Source: Bradyrhizobium sp. Rc3b (lineage in GTDB: Bacteria; Pseudomonadota; Alphaproteobacteria; Rhizobiales; Xanthobacteraceae). Taken from it: DNA of 64,000 nt. Below the pieces are notes generated by a model. The model was given only the letters and a program-made list of their open reading frames with translations, searched no databases and was not told the origin of the DNA. Of the stretch, positions 56,974 through 64,000 are shown in pieces (the stretch's first letter is position 1; each line of letters starts with the position of its first letter). Location: contig NZ_FOUS01000014.1 in the NCBI RefSeq assembly GCF_900114915.1, positions 186,001 to 250,000 on the forward strand. Direction: 5' to 3'. Made by a program: the position numbers and the translations under genes.

Positions 56974-57046
56974 GCTCGGCGAGATCGAAGCGAGTCTCGA
57001 TCTGATCCAGACCAGCAAAGAGGCCGACGCCAAGCAGGCGTATTAG
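56974..57046 (+). repeat. Second copy of the marR 3' end
   Basis: These 73 bases match 55993-56065 (the marR 3' end including its TAG) with seven differences and no gaps, and keep the reading frame (EIEASLDLIQTSKEADAKQAY). Weaker similarity extends about 20 bases upstream (CTCTCG). The two copies bracket the methyltransferase pseudogene as direct repeats about 980 bp apart. Confidence 0.92.
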
Positions 57047-57054
57047 CCGACGCT

Positions 57055-57166
57055 GTCATTCCGGGGCGCCGCAAAGCGGCGAACCTGGAATCCAGAGATT
57101 GTGGCGCGCGATTCTCAGGTGCGCAACTGCGCACCATAGTTCGCGCTTCGCGCGCCCCGGAATGAC
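57055..57166. repeat. GTCATTCCGGGGC-type palindromic repeat
   Basis: Outer arms GTCATTCCGGGGC and GCCCCGGAATGAC are complementary; inner hairpins include GCCGCAAAGCGGC and GTGCGCAACTGCGCAC. It begins nine bases after the second marR 3' end and lies at the 3' end of the lactonase gene, probably acting as a two-way stop. Confidence 0.82.
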
Positions 57167-57176
57167 GGCTTCGCCC

Positions 57177-57983
57177 TCACTTCGCAAACGACCGCGACGG
57201 CGGCAGATGCAGCGCCCAGGCGTCGACCTTGTCGCTGGCGCGCGGATAAATTTCCGTCACGATCGGATCATGGCCGGGAATGAACCTGTCAGGATGGCCG
57301 GCGAGACGCTCGATCGTCTCCCAACCCACCGCCATGTCGCCGACATTGTAGACGATCGGGAACGGGCTCTTGCGCTGCAGATTGGCGTAGTAATGCGCAG
57401 CATCGGATGCCAGCACCACCGGCCCGCGCGCGGTCTCCACCTTGACCACCTGCAAGCCGTCCGAATGGCCGCCAACGCGATGCACGGTGACGCCGGGCGC
57501 GACTTCGCCGTCGCCCGAATAGAAATTGACGCGCTCGCCATAGACGTGGCGCACCATCTGCGTGACGTGCTCGACCGAGAACGGATGTCGCAGCAGTCCG
57601 TTGCACATGCAGCGCCCGGTCGCGTAGGCCATCTCGCGCTCCTGGAGGTGGAAGCGCGCATTCTGGAAGCGATCGAGATTGCCGGCGTGGTCGTAATGCA
57701 GATGCGTCACGATGACGTCGCGAATGCTTGACGCCGCGACGCCAAAGCGCTCCAGCGCATCGACCGGATTGAGCGTCAGCTTGCGCGCCCGCGCGCTCGC
57801 CTCCTCGGCATTGAAGCCGGTGTCGACCAGGATGTCGCGGCCGCCCCCGCGGATCAGCCAGACGAAATAGTCGAGGTCCTGCGCCGCGCTGTCATGCGGA
57901 TCGGGCTGAAGGAAGTTCATGCTGGGGGTGCGCGGCGACATCGTCGCATAGCGCAGGGCGTAAATCTCGTAGGCGTTTCCCAT
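57177..57983 (-). CDS. Metallo-beta-lactamase-fold hydrolase, N-acyl homoserine lactonase-like
   Basis: A 268-residue MBL-fold enzyme with the complete metal motif HLHYDH (His94, His96, Asp98, His99), the later His in GGHSDGLQV, Asp in LASDAAHYY and His in PGHDPIV. Overall layout is that of AttM/AiiA-type lactonases, which open the lactone ring of acyl-homoserine-lactone signals; other lactones are possible. I use ATG 57983 (MGNAYEIYALRYA); the longer frame is Lys/Arg-rich and unlikely. No AHL synthase is in the window. Confidence 0.85.
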   Translation of the reverse strand: MGNAYEIYALRYATMSPRTPSMNFLQPDPHDSAAQDLDYFVWLIRGGGRDILVDTGFNAEEASARARKLTLNPVDALERFGVAASSIRDVIVTHLHYDHAGNLDRFQNARFHLQEREMAYATGRCMCNGLLRHPFSVEHVTQMVRHVYGERVNFYSGDGEVAPGVTVHRVGGHSDGLQVVKVETARGPVVLASDAAHYYANLQRKSPFPIVYNVGDMAVGWETIERLAGHPDRFIPGHDPIVTEIYPRASDKVDAWALHLPPSRSFAK

Positions 57984-58361
57984 GGTTTTTGCTTTTGCTT
58001 TGCTTTTCTGAGTGGATCTTCGGCACGATCCTGCGCACCAAGCCATTCTCCGCTGCAAAGGTCAAACGCCGCGCCGCATCACGGCGGCAGGCCTTTCAAT
58101 GTGAGACCAATCACATTTTCGGCGCCATGGAGGTCCTAACGTCCGCCGGTAAGATCGAGCCGGATCGCGTCGAGCACAAACATGACAGCCTGTTTATCCG
58201 TTCTGCGGCGCACCCAGGCGTTGCGGTCAATCGTCGCGATAACGCCGAATCTCCAAGCAGTTGACGCCCCCCGTCCCCGGTTTGATAATGCAGGAAGCGT
58301 AAGTTAAGGTCGCCGCGGCGCAAGCTGGGAACGGCGCCTTTTTGGCTGGACCGCGCTGATT
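57984..58361. other. 378-bp divergent intergenic region
   Basis: Gene-free interval between the lactonase (minus) and pseudo-caspase (plus) genes. I see no repeat or convincing promoter consensus; short open frames look random. Confidence 0.4.
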
Positions 58362-59894
58362 ATGAAAATTCGCTTCTTTCTTCTTCTGCCCTTGCTCGTC
58401 TCGCTCGTCCCGACTGCCCCATCGCTTGCGGCCGGTGACCGCTTTGCGCTGGTCATCGGCAACGCCAAATATCCGGATGCGGATGCCCCGCTGAAGGAAC
58501 CGATCAACGATGCCCGTGACGTCGCCGACGAGCTCAAGCGCGACGGCTTTTCGGTCGAGATCGGCGAGAATCTGACCGGCGACGGCATGCGCCGCGCCTT
58601 CGACAAGCTCTACGGCAAGATCAAGCCGGGATCGGTGGCGCTGGTGTTCTTCAGCGGCTTCGGCATCCAGTCGGCGCGCCAGAGCTACATGCTGCCGATC
58701 GATGCGCAGATCTGGACCGAATCCGACGTGCGCCGCGACGGTTTCAGCCTCGAGACCGTCCTCGGCGAGCTCAACACCCGCGGCGCCGGCGTCAAGATCG
58801 CGCTGGTCGACGCTAGCAGGCGCAATCCGTTCGAGCGCCGGTTCCGCAGCTTCTCGGCCGGCCTGACCCCGGTGATCGCGCCGAACGGAACGCTGGTGAT
58901 GTATTCGGCGGCGCTGGCCTCGGTGGTCTCCGACGCCGGCGGCGAGCACAGCCTGTTCGTCCAGGAGCTCCTGAAGGAAATCCGGGTCCCCGACCTGATG
59001 GCCGAGGAGACGCTGAACCGGACCAAGATGGGCGTCACCCGGGCTTCGCGCGGCGAGCAGGTGCCTTGGATATCCTCTTCATTGGCCGAAGATTTCTCGT
59101 TTAGCCCGGGAGCCGGCGGATCGCGTCCGGCACCGTCGACGCCTCCCGCGCCGCCGCCGGTGGTCGCCAACAACCCGCCGCCGTCACCGCCCGCGGCGCC
59201 GACACCGCCTCCGCCGCCGAAGCCGGCCGACACCGCGGCGGCACCCGCGCCTGCTTCTCCACCTCCTGCGCCTGCGCCGGCCCCCACGCCGAAGCCGCAG
59301 GTCGAGGCCGCCCTGCCCCCGCCGCCACCGCCGGTCAAGCCGATTGATCCCGCTCCGGCACCGAGCACGGACAGCGGGCCGAGCGCCGCCGCGCTGGCCG
59401 ACGATCCCACGATCAAGAGCCTGACCTCCAAGATTGCCGCCAATCCGGACGACGTGAACGCGCTGTACCGGCGCGGCCAGGTCTATGCCAGCAAGGGCGC
59501 CTACAACCTCGCCATCAAGGATTTCGACGACACGCTCCGGATCAACACCAAGGATGTCGAGGCGCTGAACAACCGCTGCTGGACCCGCACCGTGGTCGGC
59601 GACCTCCAGGGCGCGCTGAAGGATTGCAACGAGGCGTTGCGGCTGCGGCCCAACTTCGTCGACGCGCTGGACAGCCGCGGGCTCGTCAACCTCAAATCGG
59701 GCGCGGTCAAGAATGCCATCGCCGATTTCGATGCGGCCCTGAGGATCAACCCGCGTCTGACCTCCTCGCTTTATGGGCGCGGCCTCGCCAAGCAGCGCAA
59801 TGGCTCCGCCCAGGAAGGCGCGCTTGATATCGCCAATGCCAAAGCGATGGATCCGAACATCGTTCAGGAGTTCGCAAGCTACGGAGTGCGCTAG
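58362..59894 (+). CDS. Exported caspase-fold/TPR protein with replaced catalytic residues
   Basis: A 510-residue periplasmic protein. Signal peptide to about residue 24. Residues 26-235 are a caspase p20-like domain (RFALVIGNAKYPDAD, NDARDVADELKRDGF). The catalytic His position (usually YSGHG) is Phe100 in FFSGFGIQ, and the Cys (usually DACRNNPF) is Ser152 in LVDASRRNPF, so peptidase activity should be absent. Residues 245-345 are a Pro/Ala-rich linker, and about 355-505 hold four TPR-like repeats (NALYRRGQVYASKGAYNLAI and on). It probably acts as a scaffold. An OmpA-type gene and an RND pump follow on the same strand. Confidence 0.9.
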   Translation: MKIRFFLLLPLLVSLVPTAPSLAAGDRFALVIGNAKYPDADAPLKEPINDARDVADELKRDGFSVEIGENLTGDGMRRAFDKLYGKIKPGSVALVFFSGFGIQSARQSYMLPIDAQIWTESDVRRDGFSLETVLGELNTRGAGVKIALVDASRRNPFERRFRSFSAGLTPVIAPNGTLVMYSAALASVVSDAGGEHSLFVQELLKEIRVPDLMAEETLNRTKMGVTRASRGEQVPWISSSLAEDFSFSPGAGGSRPAPSTPPAPPPVVANNPPPSPPAAPTPPPPPKPADTAAAPAPASPPPAPAPAPTPKPQVEAALPPPPPPVKPIDPAPAPSTDSGPSAAALADDPTIKSLTSKIAANPDDVNALYRRGQVYASKGAYNLAIKDFDDTLRINTKDVEALNNRCWTRTVVGDLQGALKDCNEALRLRPNFVDALDSRGLVNLKSGAVKNAIADFDAALRINPRLTSSLYGRGLAKQRNGSAQEGALDIANAKAMDPNIVQEFASYGVR

Positions 59895-60052
59895 TATTTT
59901 TTTGAATTGAGGCAGGCGGCGCCTCGAACCTTGGGGGCCCAGGGAAGACTAACGAACGGATGCCGCAGGCGGCCTTCCCCGGGGGGCTCATTGCAGGAAC
60001 TTTGGCAGGAATTTTCGAACCGCGCGAGCTCGCTGCGCAGGAGGGACTGGCT

Positions 60053-60724
60053 ATGAAATCGGCTGCAAAGGGACTTACCGCGATCCTGTCCATCATCACT
60101 CTTGGCGCTGCGCTGTCGCTGCCGGCCTCGCCGGCCTTCGCCGGCGATGACGGCAACAGCAAGAACGTTACCGAGGACGACATCGTCCGCGCGCTGGCGC
60201 CGCCGGCCAAGAAGCCCCTGACCCGCGGCCTCTCGATCGCCCCGCAGGCCGATCCCGCGCCGAACGCCGCCGAGAGCAAGCTGATCCAGTCGGTGCGCGG
60301 CCGCTCGACGCGTTCGCTGTCCTCGACCGAGCGCGAGGAAATCGCATCGGTCGCCAAGGACAAGCCGAACATCGATCTCGAAATCACGTTCGACTACAAC
60401 TCCGCCAATATCAGCGCCAAGTCGATGCCATCCGTGCAGGCGCTCGGTCGCGCGCTGACCAGTCCGGACCTAAAGGGCTCCACCTTCGTGGTGGCCGGCC
60501 ACACCGATGCCGCCGGCGGCGAAACCTACAACCAGGACCTGTCGGAACGCCGCGCGGATGCGATCAAGCGCTACCTCGTCGACAAGTACAGCATCTCCGC
60601 CACCGACCTCGTCACCGTCGGCTACGGCAAGAGCAAGCTGAAGAATCCGAGCCAGCCGATGGCCGAGGCCAACCGCCGCGTGCAGGTCGTCAACATGGAA
60701 AACAAGACCACCGCATCGAAGTGA
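60053..60724 (+). CDS. OmpA-family peptidoglycan-associated protein
   Basis: A 223-residue exported protein. Signal peptide to about residue 30 (LSLPASPAFAGDD). A disordered N-terminal part (about 31-100) precedes an OmpA C-terminal domain with VVAGHTDAAGGETYNQDLSERRADAIKRYL split over about 141-172, and NRRVQVVN at the end; the Asp and Arg that hold meso-diaminopimelate are present. There is no lipobox cysteine and no beta-barrel, so it is a free periplasmic peptidoglycan binder. ATG 60053 follows GGAGGG; the longer upstream frame is not used. A terminator follows. Confidence 0.88.
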   Translation: MKSAAKGLTAILSIITLGAALSLPASPAFAGDDGNSKNVTEDDIVRALAPPAKKPLTRGLSIAPQADPAPNAAESKLIQSVRGRSTRSLSSTEREEIASVAKDKPNIDLEITFDYNSANISAKSMPSVQALGRALTSPDLKGSTFVVAGHTDAAGGETYNQDLSERRADAIKRYLVDKYSISATDLVTVGYGKSKLKNPSQPMAEANRRVQVVNMENKTTASK

Positions 60725-60785
60725 GCACGACAAAATCCTCTGAAGTGACAAGTCGTGATGTGGTGTAAAGTCTCGCTTCCAGAGC

Positions 60786-60820
60786 GCGTCCCGCAGCCTT
60801 GCGGGACGCCGCTTTGTTTC
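60786..60820 (+). terminator. Terminator after the OmpA-like gene
   Basis: GCGTCCCGC-AGCCTT-GCGGGACGC, a perfect 9-bp stem, is followed by CGCTTTGTTTC. It lies about 60 bases after the OmpA stop, separating it from the efflux genes. Confidence 0.72.
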
Positions 60821-60882
60821 AGGGAAATGCTCTCGATGGGCCTCGCGCGGATGGCCGTGAGCCAGGCCAGGATGATCCGGCG

Positions 60883-61812
60883 ATGAACCTCTCCGAATAT
60901 CTCAAGCCTGCCGGAACCGTGATGTTCGTCGTCGCGCTCGGCGTCGGCTATTACCTGTTCGAGCATCGCAAGCGCGCCGAGCCGAAGGAGACGCAGAGCG
61001 AGGCGCTCGTCATCGTGACGAAGTCGACCAATGCCTGCTTCTCCGACCTTGTACGGGTGACCGGCTTCTTCGTGCCGCGCCGCGAGGCCGTGGTCATCGC
61101 CGACCAGGAGGGATCCAAGGTCACCGATCTCTTCGTCACCGAGGGCACCGTCGTTGCCGACAACCAGGAGCTGGCGCGCCTGACGGCGCCGCCGCAGATC
61201 CCGGGCCAGCCGCAGAGACCCGGTCCGCAAGGTCCGATCTCGCTGAAATCACCTGCGCCGGGCCTCATCACCGAGGTCCGCACCATCGTCGGCGCGCCCG
61301 CTTCCCCGCAGGCCGGCCCGATGTTCCGCATCGCCGTGAACAACGAGATCGAGCTCGATGCTCAGGTCCCGGCGGTGCACATGCCCAAGCTCAACTCCGG
61401 CGCCACCGTGCGCATCAGCCGCGATGACGCGCCCGATCTGATCGGCCGGGTCCGGCTGGTTGCGCCCGAGATCGACCGCGCCACGCAGCTCGGCCGCGTC
61501 CGCATCAGCGTCACCAACAATCCGTCGCTGAAGGTCGGCGTGTTCGCCCGCGCCTCGATCGACGCCAAGCGAAGCTGCGGCGTCTCGATCCCCAAGACCG
61601 CGATCGACCATCTCACCATTCAGGTCGTCAAGGGCAACATCATCGAGACGCGCAAGGTGCGGGTCGGGCTCTCGTCCGACAACGCGACGGAAATTCTGGA
61701 GGGCCTCGACGTCGGCGAAATCGTCGTGGCCGACGCCGGCTCTTCGCTCCATGACGGCGACCAGATCAAGACCATGTTCGCCGATGAACTCGATCGCACG
61801 CGGGTACGCTGA
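60883..61812 (+). CDS. RND efflux periplasmic adaptor without alpha-hairpin
   Basis: Membrane-fusion protein of 309 residues, anchored by an N-terminal TM helix (about 10-27). Two lipoyl half-motifs are present (AVVIADQEGSKVTDLFVTEG and SLKSPAPGLITEV), followed by the beta-barrel and membrane-proximal domains (VGVFARASIDAK). In usual adaptors a helical hairpin of some 60-100 residues separates the lipoyl halves and meets TolC; here there is only a linker of about 20 residues rich in Pro, Gly and Gln. The stop overlaps the pump start by one base. No outer-membrane channel gene is in view. Confidence 0.88.
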   Translation: MNLSEYLKPAGTVMFVVALGVGYYLFEHRKRAEPKETQSEALVIVTKSTNACFSDLVRVTGFFVPRREAVVIADQEGSKVTDLFVTEGTVVADNQELARLTAPPQIPGQPQRPGPQGPISLKSPAPGLITEVRTIVGAPASPQAGPMFRIAVNNEIELDAQVPAVHMPKLNSGATVRISRDDAPDLIGRVRLVAPEIDRATQLGRVRISVTNNPSLKVGVFARASIDAKRSCGVSIPKTAIDHLTIQVVKGNIIETRKVRVGLSSDNATEILEGLDVGEIVVADAGSSLHDGDQIKTMFADELDRTRVR

Positions 61813-64000
61813 TGGCTCTCAATATCTCGGCATGGTCGATCCGTAATCCGCTGCCGTCGGTCGTCTTCTCGATCATCCTCTTGATTCTCGGCTGGGTGTC
61901 TTTCACCAAGCTCGCGGTGACGCGGCTGCCTTCGGCCGACATTCCCGTGATCTCGGTCGTGGTCTCGCAGTTCGGCGCGGCGCCCGCCGAACTCGAATCG
62001 CAGGTGACCAAGACGGTCGAAGACGCCGTCTCCGGCGTCGAGGGCGTGCGGCACATTACCTCACAGATCACCGACGGTGTGTCGGTCACCACCATCCAGT
62101 TCGCGCTGGAGACCAACACCGACCGCGCGCTCAACGACGTCAAGGACGCGGTGACGCGTGTGCGGTCGAACCTGCCGCAGAACGTCACCGAGCCGCTGAT
62201 CCAGCGCGTCGACGTGATCGGCCTGCCGATCGTCACCTATGCCGCGATCTCGCCCGGCAAGACGCCGGAGCAACTCTCTTACTTCGTCGACGACGTGGTC
62301 AAGCGCGCGCTGCAAGGCGTGCGCGGCGTCGCCCAGGTCGAGCGCATCGGCGGTGTCGAGCGCGAAATCCTGGTTTCGCTCGACCCGGACCGTTTGCAGG
62401 CAATGGGTCTGACCGCGGTCAATGTCAGCCAGAGCCTGCGCGGCACCAATGTCGACGTCGCCGGCGGCCGCGCCGAGATCGGCAAGAACGACCAGGCCAT
62501 CCGCACGCTCGCCGGCGCCAAGACGCTGAGCGACCTTGCCGGCACCATGATCCCGCTGTTCGGCGGCGGCGAGGTCCGGCTCGACGATCTCGGTACCGTC
62601 ACTGACACCATCGCCGACCGCCGCACCTTCGCCCGCTTCAACGGCGAGCCGATCGTCGCGCTCGGCATCAAGCGCTCCAAGGGCGCCAGCGACGTCAAGG
62701 TGGCCGAGGCCGTGCAGAAGCGCATCGACGTACTCAAGGCCGCCTATCCCGACGTCGACCTGAAGGTGATCGACACCTCGGTCGAATATACCAACGGCAA
62801 TTACCACGCGGCGATCTCGACCCTGTTCGAAGGCGCCATCCTCGCCGTCGTCATCGTGCTCTTGTTCCTGCGCGACCTGCGCGCCACCATCATCGCCGCG
62901 ATCTCGCTGCCCTTGTCGATCTTCCCGGCCTTCTGGGCGATGGACCTGCTCGGCTTCTCGCTGAACCTCGTCAGCTTCCTCGCCATCACGCTGTCGACGG
63001 GTATTCTGGTCGACGACGCCATCGTCGAGATCGAGAACATCGTCAGGCACATGAACATGGGCAAGTCGCCCTATCGTGCCGCCCTGGAAGCCGCCGACGA
63101 GATCGGCCTCGCGGTGATCGCGATCTCGCTCACCATCATCGCGATCTTCGCACCGGCGAGCTTCATGTCGGGCATCGCCGGACAGTTCTTCAAGCAGTTC
63201 GGCATCACCGTCTCGGTGCAGGTGTTCTTCTCGCTGCTCGCCGCGCGCTTCGTCACGCCGGTGCTCGCCGCCTACTTCCTCAAGCCCGGCACTCACGAAG
63301 AACCGCCGCCCGGCCGCGTGCTGCGGGCCTATCATCGGATCGTGGCCTGGTCGGTAAAACACTATTTCATCACGGTGCTGGTCGGCTTCGGCATCTTCGC
63401 CGCCTCGATCTGGAGCATTACGCTGTTGCCGCAGGGTTTTCTGCCGGCGCAGGACAGTTCGCGCTCACTGCTGGCCCTCGAGCTTCCGCCGGGCACCCAG
63501 CTTGCCTATACCGAAAAGGTCACCGAGGACATCGTCGCGCGGCTGCGCAAGCGGCCCGAGGTGAAGAGCATCTTCGTCGACGGCGGGCGCGTCCCGCCGG
63601 GCACCCAGGAAGTCCGGCGCGCCGCACTGATCATCAACTACACGCCCAAGGATGCCCGCGACATCACCCAGCGCGAGCTCGAATTCTCGATCAGCCAGGA
63701 GCTGGAGAACATCCCGGACATCCGCTTCTGGTTCCTCGACGAGAACGGTCTGCGCGCCATCTCGCTGGTCGTGACCGGCGTCGACGCCAACATCGTCAAC
63801 AATTTCGCGAGCGAGCTCGCGACGCAGATGAAGCGGATTCCGACCATCTCCAACGTGATCTCGGAAACCACGCTGGAGCGGCCCGAGCTGCGCGTCGAAC
63901 CGCGCGCCGATCTCGCGGCGCGGCTCGGCGTCTCGACCGAAAGCCTGTCGCAGACCATCCGCGTCGCCACCATCGGCGACGTCGGACCCGCGCTCGCCAA
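61812..64000 (+). CDS. RND-family efflux transporter (N-terminal part)
   Basis: Proton-driven inner-membrane pump of the AcrB/MexF superfamily; 729 residues lie in the window and the gene runs off the right edge. The first TM helix (SVVFSIILLILGWVSF) is followed by the first periplasmic loop, then TM helices from TLFEGAILAVVIVLLFLRD. The proton-relay aspartates of TM4 are present as the pair in STGILVDDAIVEIENI. Motif SAPGKTPEQL-type periplasmic docking regions follow. ATG 61812 overlaps the TGA of the adaptor, so the two are translationally coupled. Substrates are unknown. Confidence 0.95.
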   Translation, partial: MALNISAWSIRNPLPSVVFSIILLILGWVSFTKLAVTRLPSADIPVISVVVSQFGAAPAELESQVTKTVEDAVSGVEGVRHITSQITDGVSVTTIQFALETNTDRALNDVKDAVTRVRSNLPQNVTEPLIQRVDVIGLPIVTYAAISPGKTPEQLSYFVDDVVKRALQGVRGVAQVERIGGVEREILVSLDPDRLQAMGLTAVNVSQSLRGTNVDVAGGRAEIGKNDQAIRTLAGAKTLSDLAGTMIPLFGGGEVRLDDLGTVTDTIADRRTFARFNGEPIVALGIKRSKGASDVKVAEAVQKRIDVLKAAYPDVDLKVIDTSVEYTNGNYHAAISTLFEGAILAVVIVLLFLRDLRATIIAAISLPLSIFPAFWAMDLLGFSLNLVSFLAITLSTGILVDDAIVEIENIVRHMNMGKSPYRAALEAADEIGLAVIAISLTIIAIFAPASFMSGIAGQFFKQFGITVSVQVFFSLLAARFVTPVLAAYFLKPGTHEEPPPGRVLRAYHRIVAWSVKHYFITVLVGFGIFAASIWSITLLPQGFLPAQDSSRSLLALELPPGTQLAYTEKVTEDIVARLRKRPEVKSIFVDGGRVPPGTQEVRRAALIINYTPKDARDITQRELEFSISQELENIPDIRFWFLDENGLRAISLVVTGVDANIVNNFASELATQMKRIPTISNVISETTLERPELRVEPRADLAARLGVSTESLSQTIRVATIGDVGPALA

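Noticed and set aside
58362..59894. Active metacaspase
   Set aside because: Both catalytic positions are substituted (Phe100, Ser152).

Overview
The window reads as chromosomal DNA of a Bradyrhizobium-like alphaproteobacterium. Pointers are the high GC content, an ACC deaminase with its Lrp-type regulator, a PHA cluster with PhaR, form II carbon-monoxide-dehydrogenase-type genes, a PQQ alcohol dehydrogenase with lanthanide-type residues, general-stress (EcfG-type) promoters, and many copies of short palindromic intergenic repeats. The genus is an inference; there is no rRNA marker here. I see no insertion sequence, prophage, integrase or CRISPR array.

Layout. 0-3.5 kb: phaB (cut by the window edge), phaA, divergent phaR, and a methyltransferase. 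3.6-9.4 kb: branched-chain aminotransferase, an HSL-family esterase, two exported unknowns, a frameshifted PilZ/PAS/GGDEF gene and a carboxymuconolactone-decarboxylase-family protein. 9.5-12.4 kb: a Cds1-like PLP lyase and acdR, divergent from acdS. 12.5-19.6 kb: recQ, a polysaccharide deacetylase, metA and metY, and an amidase with a histone-H1-like tail. 19.7-24.7 kb: MFS/LysR pair, nitroreductase, L,D-transpeptidase, tRNA-Ser(GGA). 24.9-29.5 kb: MFS-otsB-otsA trehalose genes and a DUF3175 gene, two of them behind EcfG-type promoters. 29.6-34 kb: two paralogous chemoreceptor genes, one with a 63-residue in-frame duplication and the other lacking the matching part of its signalling hairpin.

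34.2-41.5 kb holds what looks like one alcohol-oxidation module: FIST-domain protein, hybrid histidine kinase, two NarL-type response regulators, a XoxJ-like binding protein fused to cytochrome c, and a PQQ alcohol dehydrogenase with an Asp-x-Asp lanthanide signature. 42.4-47.4 kb: coxS-coxL-coxM (form II) and a CaiB/BaiF CoA-transferase. 47.5-56 kb: tyrosine/homogentisate catabolism (hppD, fahA, hmgA), with a flavin hydroxylase, a small DUF2783 protein ending in ten glutamines, and a metallo-beta-lactamase-fold protein lacking part of its metal motif, flanked by Lrp and MarR regulators. 56-57 kb: a frameshifted methyltransferase gene bracketed by two copies of the marR 3' end. 57-64 kb: lactonase-like hydrolase, an exported caspase-fold/TPR protein with both catalytic residues replaced, an OmpA-like protein, and an RND efflux pair whose adaptor has no alpha-hairpin; the pump runs off the right edge.

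No single unknown machine stands out. The best leads are the chemoreceptor rearrangements, the FIST/kinase/XoxJ-cytochrome/lanthanide-dehydrogenase module, the pseudo-caspase, and the methyltransferase unit between marR repeats.
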